Positions 12,381 through 22,926 of a stretch of 38,693 bases of DNA are shown here, in pieces; position 1 is the stretch's first letter; each line of letters begins with the position of its first letter. The notes beneath the pieces are model-generated. The model was not told the origin of the DNA. It saw only the letters and a list, made by a program, of their open reading frames with translations, and did not search any database. The stretch comes from Nemertoderma westbladi. Its lineage: Eukaryota; Xenacoelomorpha; Nemertodermatida; Nemertodermatidae. The DNA lies in assembly GCA_032718475.1 (NCBI GenBank), contig JAUCBJ010007064.1:1-38693 (forward strand). The letters are read 5' to 3'. Both the position numbers and the translations under genes were made by a program.

Positions 12381-15038
12381 ATGTCTGACACAAAGCAAAA
12401 CCTGTCAGACAGTCTCCTAGATACAACCATCTGTGACCCAGATAGGAGTGCTGAACGTTTGAGACCGAAGTTCAACTCACCTCTTACTGTAAGAAAAGTC
12501 ATCCCTCCAGTAGTAGTATCAGACCCTAGGCTAGTCAAACACCGTAGGTCTATCATAGGCACTCTGGCTCAAGTCAAGAGGGACCAAGAAGCAGCTGTTA
12601 AACAGCAGCAACACACGAGCCGAGAACTTAATTCTCAGCGGCCCGATAGCTCCAGTAGTTCGGATACTGTAGAGCTGACACCCGAGTGCGGAGCAAAGAT
12701 GGCAGATGCGGTTTATTCGGACCCCCTTCTCATTCTTCCTGCAGCCGTACTCACTAGGTTATTGATTGCGGTGGAAGAACACCAAATCAATTGGGCGAGA
12801 AGTAAGCGATCGACCAAGGATAGTTATGCGGGATACACAAGGGAGGAACTGAAATCTATTGTCGAGTCGCAATGGAACTTCCCCGGACCCAGACTCCCGT
12901 TTAACTTATCGGAAGCTGCCTGGGAAGACTTACACCGGATGGGATTGACAAAGGACACTAGTGATCCAGCTGTGTGGAAGCAGGATATGTACAGAGATTC
13001 TTCAGCTCTTTGGAGCGATTAGAGGAACAACCGTTTCAACAACTCCAAGGACCTCAAGAGCAGGGAGAGCTGCTTTATCAAGTTTGAGAAAGAATTCTAA
13101 GAATCAGACTAATTTTATCGACCTTTGAGGAAGCTTCGAAAAGAAGACAAGACACGTCGTTGCAAGTTGCTGTAAAGACTTGGTTCCAGCGGGTGGGTCT
13201 CAAGGTTGAAGGAACGGCCCAGTGGAAATCTCAGCTGGCTGAGCGCTCAACCCATGGAGAATCAACAGACGCTACCTTTTCTCAAGTGGAAAGCGAAGCG
13301 ACAGCAGAGAAACCGCAGAAGAGGGACGCTATTGACATCTATCTGTCAGACTATCAACGATTTCTAGGTGATGAAGAGTTGAGGAGACGGATGGCTGGAC
13401 TTAGCCCTGATAGTTAAGGAGCCAAGCTTGTGTTGGATGCAATAGATGCGGAAATGTTAGCTGCGAACCAAGCTAAATTTGATGAACGCCTCCGCATCGC
13501 TAGAGTCCAAGAATAACAAGTAAATAAAAAACGTATAGAAGACAGAAAGACAGCAGCAGCGGCAGTGGCAGAAGTTGAAAGAAAAGCGGCAGCGGCAGCG
13601 GCAGAGGCAGAAGTGGAAAGAAAGGCGGTAGAAGTGGAAAGAAAGGCGGCAGAAGTGGAAAGAAAGGCGGTAGAAGTGGAAAGAAAGGCGGTAGAAGGGG
13701 AAAGAAAAGCGGCAGTGGCAGCGGCAGAAGTGGAAAGAAAAGCAGCAGAGGCAGTGGCAGAAGCAGAACTGAGAGTGTCTGAAGAGACCACCCAACTAGA
13801 GTTGGAAAATCTTCAAGAGAATCAAGACTACATAAATAAACAGTTAACAGCTAGTCAGATGCAGATGATAAGTCGATCTACTCCCAAAAGGCAGGGATTT
13901 ACATCATCTGATGAAGGCGATACCACCGATCCTGAAGGCGGAGGAAATAGATCTCACACAGAACAGATCTCGTACAGAACCCACAGACCAAATTATTAGA
14001 CTAGAAAGACTCCCTACTATAGTAGATGAGCCTGAAATAATTAGGCCTGTTCTCGAAGCCACCCCTTCTGTGATAGAGACCCCTGTACTTCCAGAACCTA
14101 ACTCTAAATTCCCTTTGCACAGTACTAAACTACCTGTACCCAGTAGGACTGTTCCAGAGTCAATTCCAGTCCTGGACACCGAGCGAGACATTAACGACTT
14201 ATCGCCCATCGTCCCTCGTCTACCCGCTACTATGTTGGCGGCTCCCGCTTCGGCGGTAGAGTGGGTGGATGAGGGACGGCGGGAGATGGGTCTCCTGCTC
14301 GGGCAGCTGAGGGAACACCATTTGTGTTCCTCTCAGCAGGTCCGGGAGATGGAAGGGACTGTTCAACAGTTAAAGGGAACAGTCAGAGAGGGTAGGTTAG
14401 AGTTGCAAGAAGTGCAGCAGAGTATCGCGTTAGAACGCGATAAATTAGTAAATATACAAAGGGGTATACCATCACCCCCTGTAACAATGTGTCAACCTGT
14501 TAGCGTTAGGTCTGAAATATTTCATGCGCAAGGTGTGGAGCCTACACGCATCTATACTGCTAGTGAAGTAGAAACTCCTATAATAAACACCATTAAGGGT
14601 AACGATAAACCTGTTGATAATGATATTCCATATAGACCTGATAATAATCCGAGAAATTTATATACCGATAACTCGATATTAAATAATACGATGGCTCAAG
14701 AAAGTTTTACGCGTCAAATGGCTAGAACCGAAGCCCGTCAAGCGGTAAAGGTGGGAGAGATAGTCAAGGTCAATGGAGATGAGATGAAATGGTTACCTTT
14801 TAATGAATATTATAAAGATAACATACAGAACTCTGTGCTATCTAACGGAGAGAAACTTAGATTCCTCATCGAGTGCTTGGAAGGATCTCCCAAGTTAATG
14901 GCGTTAAAGTTTATTGGACATCCAGATGGATTAAGACAAGTTTGGGATACACTAAACATCAGGTATGGTAATAGGAATAACATAGCTAGGTATTTGTATG
15001 CGAAATTGGTAGCGCCCCGAAAGTTTCTTAGCAGCGGG
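12381..15038 (+). pseudogene. gag 5' two-thirds of BEL/Pao element B, degenerate
   Basis: Homologous to the intact Gag on 1626-1 of the minus strand. The frame beginning at ATG 12381 stops at 13021 (TAG). Homology continues in another frame from about 13160 to 13999 with two internal TAA stops (13415 and 13516). It returns to the first frame from about 13911. Features are an Ala/Glu/Lys repeat region (about 13540-13770, VERKA units), a Pro-rich linker, a coiled coil near 14260-14460 and the start of a DUF1759-like Gag core (about 14700-15038). The core is cut at codon AGC-GGG (15033-15038) by the Polinton-like insertion. Reading frame is compatible on the far side at 19051. The stops argue for inactivity apart from the insertion. 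Confidence 0.85.
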
Positions 15039-16078
15039 AGTAGTAAGAGTATGCCACTCTTGGCGACAGTTTGGTCCTACTTCGCACCTTGGGTGTTAAG
15101 TAGGTCATTAATTAATTAAACAATTAATTAATTGGTCGATTAACCAATTAATTAATTGTTTAATCAATCGATTTGTATCAAATAATGTTGCCAAAGGCAA
15201 TTTAATTTGACACAAATCAATCAGATAGGGACGCGAGATGAATAGATTGTACTACAGAAGATGAAATATACAATACAATAGGCACTGTGCAATACAATAT
15301 ACAGTACATTTGTATTATTTTTGCCGTACAATAGAATGATAGAATGAAATATAAAGACGCGATCGGGGCCCAAAACATAACCCTTTCAAGAAAATAAAAT
15401 GGACCAGTTTGGCCCTGGTTCAATCCCTCAATAATCTGTGGCCGTTTGGGCTCTTATTAGACGTAGCATGACTGACTAACCCCACCATTGAATCCTATGT
15501 TGAGTTATACTGCATGTCAACGTTGGGCTGCCACACATTTTAAATTATTTAAACTCCAGCTTCGTTATCATGTAAACCATTGTCAATTCGCCAGAGAAAT
15601 TAGAATAAACATCTGGTCTTGCAATAGATTGCATTCTTTCGCATTGTGTTGCGAAGCAGCCTGCGCATTAGCTCAGTAGATACTGCAGTTTTATGTTTGA
15701 AGTAATGCATAACCCCTTGTGCTTGCCATACCATGCCTAAAATATTTGTTCAGATATTCTAGTATAACATTAATTAACATACCCATTCATTACACGCACT
15801 TTTCTCCAGCGCACTCCCTGCTTCTCAAATCACCCCATTTCCCATCCTAACTAACCCACAGCCACAGCCACAGCCACAGCCACAGCCACAGCCACAGCCA
15901 CAGCCACAGCCACAGCCACAGCCATAGCCACAGCCACAGCCACAGTCACAGTCACAGCCACAGCCACAGCCACAGCCACAGCCACAGCCACAGCCACAGC
16001 CACAACCACAGCCACAGCCACAACCACAGCCACGGCCACAGCCACAGCCACAACCACAGCCACAGCCTCACCTTCAAC
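15039..16078 (+). repeat. Left terminal inverted repeat of the Polinton-like element
   Basis: About 1040 bp, matching the complement of 18120-19050. It contains a 22-bp perfect hairpin (15115-15136 with 15143-15164, 6-nt loop) and a GCCACA hexamer array at about 15856-16073. The left and right arrays differ in length, which explains most of the size difference between the repeats. Confidence 0.85.
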
Positions 16079-16079
16079 C

Positions 16080-16312
16080 ATCCCTCACTCAATCACTTCC
16101 TCACTCCCTTATTCCCTCACCCCCTCACTCCCTCATTCCCCCACTCACTCACTCATTCCCTCACTCCCTCACTCCCTCATTCCCTCATTCCCTCACTTTC
16201 TCACTCCCTCATTCCCTCACTTTCTCACTCCCTCATTCCCTCATTCCCTCACTTTCTCACTCCCTCATTTCCTCACCCCTCACTCCCTCACTCCCTCTCT
16301 CCCTCTGTCAAG
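16080..16312 (+). repeat. CTCACTCCCTCATTCC minisatellite inside the Polinton-like element
   Basis: Irregular head-to-tail 8- to 16-bp words of CTCACTCC, CTCATTCC and CTCACTTT. The strand is almost free of G. There is no coding signal. Confidence 0.85.
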
Positions 16313-16366
16313 TCTTAAATGAAAGTCTTACAAATCCGAACGTCAACGAACAAATTCGAAGGTTAC

Positions 16367-16440
16367 TGTTTCACCTTGGTGTAGTGGTTGCATTGAATTC
16401 ACATCTCCCGCATGTCATGGGTTCGATCCTTGCATGAACC
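16367..16440 (+). tRNA. tRNA-Gly(CCC)-like sequence, probably a pseudogene or SINE head
   Basis: An A-box-like TGGTGTAGTGGTT (16377-16389) and a B-box-like GGGTTCGATCC (16419-16429) are spaced as in a tRNA. A 4-bp anticodon stem, ACAT with ATGT (16401-16404 and 16412-16415), encloses the loop CTCCCGC, giving anticodon CCC. The T-stem has one mismatch and the acceptor stem pairs poorly, so a functional tRNA is unlikely. A second, perfect B-box word (GGTTCGAACCC, 16485-16495) follows a 14-bp direct repeat, CGGTCAGCAATAGG (16456 and 16473). The rest of 16313-16909 is AT-rich with no gene. Confidence 0.35.
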
Positions 16441-16909
16441 AGGACAGTTTTCGTTCGGTCAGCAATAGGCCTCGGTCAGCAATAGGTTCGAACCCTAGAA
16501 GAGCATTATTCTTTTTCCTAGCTCTAGACTGAATCTAGTGTACACTAGCTTTGACTCTCCCAGCTATAGTGATAGTATGCAACCTTGGGAGTTAATGTGC
16601 GGTCTTATGAGTAAAGGGCAAGAGATTAGACTTCATGTTGCCTCCATTGATTCACTCTTCTTAACTTTATAAAATAACTCCACCCTTATTTAAAGTTTTA
16701 AAAATTATGACTTAGTCGACTAATTTTCCAAAATATATTATAAAAAACATATAATTTCTTGAATAAATAGACCTAATAGCAATAAATATTGTTGGCAAAT
16801 ACATTTATAATACTAATAATAATTAAGGATAAATACTCCTAATACCAATATAATTGTTATGGATAAATAGTCCTAATACTATTATGAAAGGAACTCAAAC
16901 AAACAAATG

Positions 16910-17878
16910 TCAATAGCGTCCTCCTGCGCGGGCAAATACTGTACGAGAGTTTGTTGTCATAGGTCTTCGAAAATAAGTAAAAGCTGGTTGATTTTCTTTA
17001 CTTTCATCTTCCTCATTAACCAACGGTTTCTTAATTTTATTCAATTGTTCATTAATTTTCAGTAATTTACTTTTATTTCCCAGAACCTGTCTTAATATCT
17101 CTTCTCTATTTTCCTCGTTTTCTTCCATTTGTTTAATAAATTTCCGCATTTGATTTTTGTTTCCTAATATTTGTCTCAATATCTCTTCTTTATTTTCATC
17201 ATTCTCTTCTAAATGTTTAATAATTTTCCGCAATTTATTCTTATTTCCAAGTAATTGTCTCAATATTTCCTTATTATTATCATTTTCATCATCTTCTTCA
17301 CTTTCCTGACCTTCACTTTCTTCGTCCTCTTCCTGACCTTCACTTTCTTCATCCTCTTTCTGACCTTCACTTTCGTCATCCTCTTCCTGTTCTTCACTTT
17401 CTTCATCCTCTTCCTGTTCTTCATTTTCTTCATTCTCTTCCTGACCTTCGCTTTCTTCACCCTCTTCCTGACCTTCACTTTCTTCGTCATCTTCATGACC
17501 TTCACTCACTTCGTTCTCAACCTCACTCTCTTCAACTTCATCTTGACCCTCACTATTTTCATTCTCCATCTCATCGTCCTCTTCTTCTTCATCTTTCTCA
17601 CTCAAATTCTCATCATTTTCTAGGGGTAACTGTTTTTGTATCCCTTTCAAAATATTCATAACTTTATGAAATTTATTTTCCATTGTCTGTTTTATCTTTA
17701 ATATATCACGCTCAACTCTCTTTTTCTTTTCTTCTTCACTAAAAATATCATCATTATTTTTTAATTTCTTTGGTAATGGTTCCATTACACCTTCCTTTCT
17801 ATGTATACTCATATGGCGGGATATACTGTCTCGTCTCATTTCTTTATTACAAACCAAACATCTTTCATAGCTAGGCAT
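16910..17878 (-). CDS. Uncharacterised C2H2 finger / acidic-repeat protein carried by the Polinton-like element
   Basis: Intact 322-residue frame, ATG at 17878-17876. Residues 7-26 form a single C2H2-like finger (C7, C10, H22, H26; one residue shorter than the usual spacing). Basic residues follow at 36-56 and a helical stretch to 85. Residues about 90-200 are Glu/Asp-rich with about nine SEGQEEDEE-type 9-residue repeats. Residues 202-280 hold three 25-27-residue repeats of the form EILRQxLGNKxxxRKxI, amphipathic and probably coiled coil. The basic C terminus ends ARAGGRY. None of the Polinton core enzymes is represented. A nucleic-acid- or chromatin-binding role is only inference from finger plus acidic tract. 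It is the only intact gene between the terminal repeats. A TATA-like TATAATAG lies about 150 nt upstream. Confidence 0.75.
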   Translation of the reverse strand: MPSYERCLVCNKEMRRDSISRHMSIHRKEGVMEPLPKKLKNNDDIFSEEEKKKRVERDILKIKQTMENKFHKVMNILKGIQKQLPLENDENLSEKDEEEEDDEMENENSEGQDEVEESEVENEVSEGHEDDEESEGQEEGEESEGQEENEENEEQEEDEESEEQEEDDESEGQKEDEESEGQEEDEESEGQESEEDDENDNNKEILRQLLGNKNKLRKIIKHLEENDENKEEILRQILGNKNQMRKFIKQMEENEENREEILRQVLGNKSKLLKINEQLNKIKKPLVNEEDESKENQPAFTYFRRPMTTNSRTVFARAGGRY

Positions 17879-18119
17879 TATATAGCAATGTCAATTGATA
17901 TTATGAATTTTCGCTGAATGATTTTACAAAATTTTAAATAAATAAAACTTTTATGAAAATAAATAAAACTTTTAAAAATAAAAATTAGAGAATGAATGAG
18001 AATGCGGTGACTGGGGGCTATTATAGAGGGAGGCTAGAATGGAGTTGTGAAAAAAGAATAATCTATTGTAAACCAGATGTTTCTTGAATTTTTCTCAGGC
18101 GTATTTGACAATAAAGTGG

Positions 18120-19050
18120 GTGAAGGTGAGGCTATGGCTGTGGCTGTGGCTGTGGCTGTGGCTGTGGCTGTGGCTGTGGCTGTGGCTGTGGCTGTGGCTG
18201 TGGCTGTGGTTGTGGCTGTGGCTGTGGGTGTGGGTTAGTTAGGATGGGAAATGGGGTGATTTGAGAAGCAGGGAGTGCGCTGGAGAAAAGTGCGTGTAAT
18301 GAATGGGTATGTTAATTAATGTTATACTAGAGTATCTGAACAAATATTTTAGGCATGGTATGGCAAGCACGAGGGGTTATGCATTACTTCAAACATAAAA
18401 CTGCAGTATCTACTGAGCTAATGCGCAGGCTGCTTCGCAACACAATGCGAAAGAATGCAATCTATTGCAAGACCAGATGTTTATTCTAATTTCTCTGGCG
18501 AATTGACAATGGTTTACATGATAACGAAGCTGGAGTTTAAATAATTTAAAATGTGTGGCAGCCCAACGTTGACATGCAGTATAACTCAACATAGGATTCA
18601 ATGGTGGGGTTAGTCATGCTACGTCTAATAAGAGCCCAAACGGCCACAGATTATTGAGGGATTGAACCAGGGCCAAACTGGTCCATTTTATTTTCTTGAA
18701 AGGGTAATTTATGTTTTGGGCCCCGATCGCGTCTTTATATTTCATTCTATCATTCTATTGTACGGCAAAAATAATACAAATGTACTGTATATTGTATTGC
18801 ACAGTGCCTATTGTATTGTATATTTCATCTTCTGTAGTACAATCTATTCATCTCGCGTCCCTATCTGATTGATTTGTGTCAAATTAAATTGCCTTTGGCA
18901 ACATTATTTGATACAAATCGATTGATTAATCAATTAATTAATTGTTTAATCGACCAATTAATTAATTGTTTAATTAATTAATGACCTACTTAACACCCAA
19001 GGTGCGAAGTAGGACCAAACTGTCGCCAAGAGTGGCATACTCTTACTACT
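18120..19050 (-). repeat. Right terminal inverted repeat of the Polinton-like element
   Basis: About 931 bp, the inverse of 15039-16078, with a shorter hexamer array (about 18132-18229). A few single-base and short-indel differences from the left copy are visible, for example near 18702-18712 and within the AT-rich palindrome near 18920-18985. Positions 17879-18119 between gene and repeat are AT-rich with no feature beyond the possible promoter. Confidence 0.85.
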
Positions 19051-19950
19051 AGCGGGATTATAGAATTTTCCGATGAGATCCAGGAGATTTGTAGACAATT
19101 AGATTGGCTAGGTAAGTCTCATGAATATCAGAGTTCTATGGTTATTGGAGCTGTAGCATCTACCTTGCCAAAGGGTGGAGTGGGTACTCGTTGGGACAAA
19201 AGAGTTCTATATATGATGGAACAACAACGAAGAGACCCTACCATGGCTGATCTCATGTCATTCTTGGATGGAGAGGTAAAATTACAGCTCCTAAAGCAGT
19301 CCAGAGAGAAGACACCGGAAAATAAGGTAAGTGAGAAACCCGTTTCTAGGAGAAAGGTAACACCAGTGTGTTATACAGACGACGGCGAAAGCCAGGCCTC
19401 TCAAGAGGAGAACAACGGGAAAGACACCGAAAGATCTTACTATGTCAACAAAGCGCCTAAGGACGTAAGTAAATTTAAGTCTCGAACTAGTGACAGGAGA
19501 GAACAAGTAACAAAAACTCCTCCTACGTCTCCTAAGAGAATTCATGGAAGAAAGCCCGAGGAAAGAATGAGTGTGCACAACATTACCCAAGGTAAAGTAA
19601 GTAACATCAAACCAAAATGTGCATTGTGCGACGGGCCCCACCGTTTAAGTGTGTGTGATGAATTCTTAAAGAAATCCCTAAAAGATAGACGTGATGTCAT
19701 GTGGGATAAGCGGTTGTGTTATAATTGTCTCAGACAAGGACACCAACGGCGAACCTGTTACTCCGATGCGAGGTGTGCTAAGTGGGGCGCGAAACATCAT
19801 ATCTTGTTGCACACCGAATTTGAAAGAAACAGCCCGAGTCAGGTAAGTGAGTCCGAACTACATGTCCAATTTAGTGATGTGAACGACACTGACCAAAGTT
19901 CTGAGATGGAAGGATTTTACACGGATGAATTCTCCGACGAAAACTAATCC
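19051..19950 (+). pseudogene. gag 3' third of BEL/Pao element B: DUF1759 C-terminal part and zinc knuckles
   Basis: Continues the Gag core after the Polinton-like insertion, in a compatible frame. The main open stretch runs to the TAA at 19945-19947. The first part resembles the helical end of the DUF1759 Gag domain (RWDKRVLYMME, LMSFLDGEVK). The second half has cysteine clusters of the BEL type: CALCDGPHRLSVC, then CYNCLRQGHQRRTC (a CCHC knuckle, C-x2-C-x4-H-x4-C), then a CAKWGAKHH segment whose second expected cysteine is replaced. These knuckles bind template RNA in the family. The linker between core and knuckles is basic and Ser/Thr-rich. Confidence 0.85.
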
Positions 19951-20045
19951 TGTTATCTAATAAACACCACGGTGTATCGAGCGCTTACGTATGAGACTGA
20001 AACCGATAACGAAGTGCACCCGGCTATTCCTGACCGACAACCATC

Positions 20046-21128
20046 TTGGAAAGCACCAACTTCAATGTCGGAATCCGGGAATTCCCCGTAGTTCAGCTAA
20101 GAGTCCATGGGTTGAGTAAGAGTTTTATAGTCAACGCACTCCTGGACTCCGGCAGCACAGGAACGTTCATCGATAAAGAACTAGCCGAAGACATCTTTGC
20201 AGGACAACCCAAGTTCCTAACTAAGTTGAACCTTTCAGGAATTATGCAGGTTTGGAAATCTACCGTAGCTACAGACTACTATGTAGGTGCATTGTCCAGA
20301 TGTCCACTCCCCAAGACGAACTAGGAGAACACAGTATAAGGTCAGTAAAAATGGTGGCGATAAAGAACTTTGCTACCAGCCAAGTAGAACCTTACAACTG
20401 GGATGAAGACGATTTTACCCAGCAACATAATATCCCTAGATTCAACACAGACTACCCAGGGGTGCAAATTTTAATCGGCCAAAATGCGCATGAGGCGCTT
20501 GAGACATTAGAGAAACGACCTGCTCGACCACAACATTGCAAACTTATGCGGGAAGAACTAGAGTAGGTTGGTACTTCACTGGACCTTCCCGTAGAACGCT
20601 CATGGAAAGATTACCCACTGAACAAGTGCACCAGGTGAGTGAATGGGAAGAAGAAATCAGTGAGGGAGAAATCACACCTGAGGGAACACCATACTCCTCA
20701 GATAACGACGATATTACCCAGCTATTTGACGAGGAAAATACGATAGACCTCATCACTGAAAGTGAAGCTTGGAGAAACCAAGTGCACCTTTGCCATCTCG
20801 TCCATCATGGCGGACAACTCAATTATGACGATGAGCTAAATGAGGTGATAGATCGACATAATGCTAAGATTCGCGACGAACACGCCGTACGATTCTTTAC
20901 TCAAGAAGCTGTAGAGCATAATTCCTACGACAAAGCACTATCAGTCGAGGAGGAAAGAGCCAAGCAGATCCAGGCAACGACTACACGTTTCCTTAGGGAT
21001 CAAGGGAGGTATGAAATTGGTCTGCCATTCCGAAAGCGAGAACCTAATTTTATAAATAACCGACCCTTGGCGGAGAAAAGAATCGCTCAACACATCGACG
21101 TCTTACGGCAAATGCTTCAGCTAAAGAG
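20046..21128 (+). pseudogene. Protease and protease-RT linker of BEL/Pao element B, frameshifted
   Basis: Frame 20046-20324 contains the retropepsin motif LLDSGSTGTFI (D-S-G at about residues 34-36), so the catalytic triplet is retained. The family motif GWYFTGP near 20568-20588, the end of the protease domain, lies in a different frame. Homology moves across three frames at about 20300 and 20560, and the protease cannot be made as one chain. The segment 20600-21128 is the usual acidic linker ending in a GLPFRKREPNF and NNRPLAEKR region, which normally leads into the reverse transcriptase. Confidence 0.8.
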
Positions 21129-22926
21129 ATGTACAAGACACAGCTGAAGAAATTCATCGATAAGGGATATGCGGAGCGAATACCGGAAGAAACACCCATA
21201 ACTGAGAGAACGTATTATTTAACCCATCATTATTACGTTCCCAAACCCGGTAAACCCAACGAAGTTTGGGTAGTATTTGACGGCTCCGCCCTTTACATGG
21301 GCCAATCCCTTAACTCGGAGTTGTTGCCGGGACCCAACTTACTCCAATCCTTGTTGGGAATACTCTTAAGATTACCAAGATAAGATTACTAAGATATTCA
21401 ACCAATATTCGATCGCTTTCGCCTCGGATATAGAAGGCATGTTCTTACAAGTTAAGGCGCTGTATAGGGATCGAGACAGCCTGCGATTTCTGTGGTGGCC
21501 TGAAGGAGACCTCAGCCAAAAACCGGTGGAGTACTGGATGACCATTCAGGCTTTCGGGATCATCTCGAGCCCCTCGAACGCTTGTTCAGTAGTGCGTACC
21601 ACTGCTGATGACAACCGAGACGCCTTCTCTAAAGCGGTTATCGACAACATCAAATGGGATATATACATGGACGACAATTTAAAGTCCCTCCCATCGGTGG
21701 AAGAAGCCATTGATGTTGCCAAGGGAACGGTGGAGTGCTTGCAACGCGGTGGATTTCGACTAACCAAATTCACTAGCAACTCCCGTGAGTTTCTGGAATC
21801 GATCCCGGTAGAAGACCGAGGAGTTAAAGATCTAGACCTAATCAAGGACGATCTTCCGGAAACCAAGACGCTTGGTTTGAAATGGGACACGGAGAGAGAT
21901 ATCCTGTTTTTCCAGCTAAAACAGCGAGATAATCCAGTTCGAACTAAACGGATTTGTCTAAGTATCCTGAGCACTTATTTCGATCCATTGGGATTTATTA
22001 GCCCAGTTATATTGGTTGCTCAGAGTTTAGTTCAACAAATGTGGCTTGAAAATCACTCGTGGGATGATCCACTTAAGGGAGAACTACTAAAGAAGTGGAT
22101 GAAATGGGAAGATTCTCTACCATCCATCGAGAACTTTACGATTTCCCATTCCTATTTTGGTCATGTTCTCCCCACGTATTCCTATCAACTCCATGTGTTT
22201 GGAGACGCCAGCGATATGGGAATAGGTATAGTAGCCTACCTGAGGGTTGAAACTCCGGATGGAATTAAAGTTGCCTTGGTTACCTCTAAGGCCTTGATAA
22301 ACAACAAGTTACGAGTTCCTCGAGCGGAGTTAAAAGCGGCTCTATACGCTACAGCTATCGGCCGGAATGTCACAGAACAGATCGACTATCCACTGGAGAA
22401 AACTGTCTATTGGACCGATGCTTTACTCGTTTTGGAGTATATAACCAATGAAGTCTGTCAGTTCAGCGTCTTCGTTACCAACAGAGTAGCCATTATACTT
22501 AGTCGCACTAGTGTAGATCAATGGAGACATTGCCCTGGGACGATTAATCCAGCCGACATCGCCTCCAGAGGAGCAACTCCTCAAGAACTGGTAGACACTC
22601 CGGACTGGTTAGGTGGACCCGACTTCCTAAGTAAAGAAGAGGATGAATGGCCTCCTCATCTCACAACGGCTGAGATTAGACAAGCCAAGGGAGCGGAGAA
22701 AGTCAAACCTAAAACCCGGACGAGTAAATCGAAATTATTTAAACCCGTGATAGATCTGTCTGTACTACATATTTCCGGAGACGACGCTGTGGATCTAAAC
22801 TCCCCCGCCACAAATAAGTCTGTTGTGGAAATCAGAGAGAAATCTGGAACTGGATTGGAAATCTGGAACACCAGACGTTTCGCAGGGACTCTCACCTCTC
22901 CTACAGAGAGCGATACATCACTATAG
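21129..22926 (+). pseudogene. Reverse transcriptase and RNase H of BEL/Pao element B, frameshifted
   Basis: The RT N-terminal part (LTHHYYVPKPGKPNEVWVVF) is at 21129-21383. A frameshift at about 21385-21438 separates it from the 495-residue frame 21439-22926, so the palm is broken. That frame has the active-site motif IYMDD (about 21661-21675), a thumb region with GLKWD, then a BEL-type linker (TYFDPLGFISP). The RNase H fold follows, with acidic residues at VFGDAS (D256), RAEL (E297) and YWTDA (D327), plus NPADIASRG. The serine usual in the WTDS motif is Ala here. Copying of RNA template into DNA is the family role; this copy should be dead. Confidence 0.9.

Larger units (their letters stand above)
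6225..14450 (+). repeat. Right arm of the inverted repeat: 5' end of BEL/Pao element B, with two insertions
   Basis: Plus-strand counterpart of 1-5010, lengthened by the insertions at 7300-7839 and 9832-12349. About 6230-6380 has three copies of a GTTTTAGCGGACATAAAA-like word. Positions 6380-7299 and 7840-9831 are AT-rich leader or LTR sequence without a gene. A leader tandem repeat lies at 9478-9722. The arm runs through gag to about 14450, where the left arm is cut by the window edge, so true homology probably extends further. Confidence 0.75.
15039..19050. mobile_element. Non-autonomous Polinton/Maverick-like element, 4012 bp
   Basis: It is flanked by the 6-bp duplication AGCGGG (15033-15038 and 19051-19056). 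The ends begin AGTAGTAAGAGTATGCC and are inverted. Very long inverted repeats, a 6-bp duplication and a 5'-AG terminus are the established hallmarks of Polintons. Autonomous members are 15-20 kb and carry a protein-primed DNA polymerase, retrovirus-like integrase, packaging ATPase, protease and capsid genes. None is present here, so this is an internally deleted or parasitic derivative. The interior has a pyrimidine-rich minisatellite, a tRNA-like segment and one intact gene on the minus strand. The terminal repeats differ by only a few bases over most of their length, which suggests a late insertion into an already present gag. Confidence 0.8.

Noticed and set aside
12287-12562. Minus-strand frame across the transposon/gag junction
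   Set aside because: Antisense of the gag start; a similar antisense frame occurs at the other copy (1412-1660).
15851-16081. Minus-strand frame of alternating Val and Ala
   Set aside because: It is only the translation of the GCCACA hexamer array in the terminal repeat.
17255-17623. Phe/Leu/Ile-rich plus-strand frame that looks like a multi-pass membrane protein
   Set aside because: It is the antisense of the Glu/Asp-rich repeat of the 322-residue gene.
15488-18601. Two identical 63-residue frames (15488-15679 plus, 18410-18601 minus)
   Set aside because: Their identity is explained by the inverted repeats; there is no codon signal or known domain.
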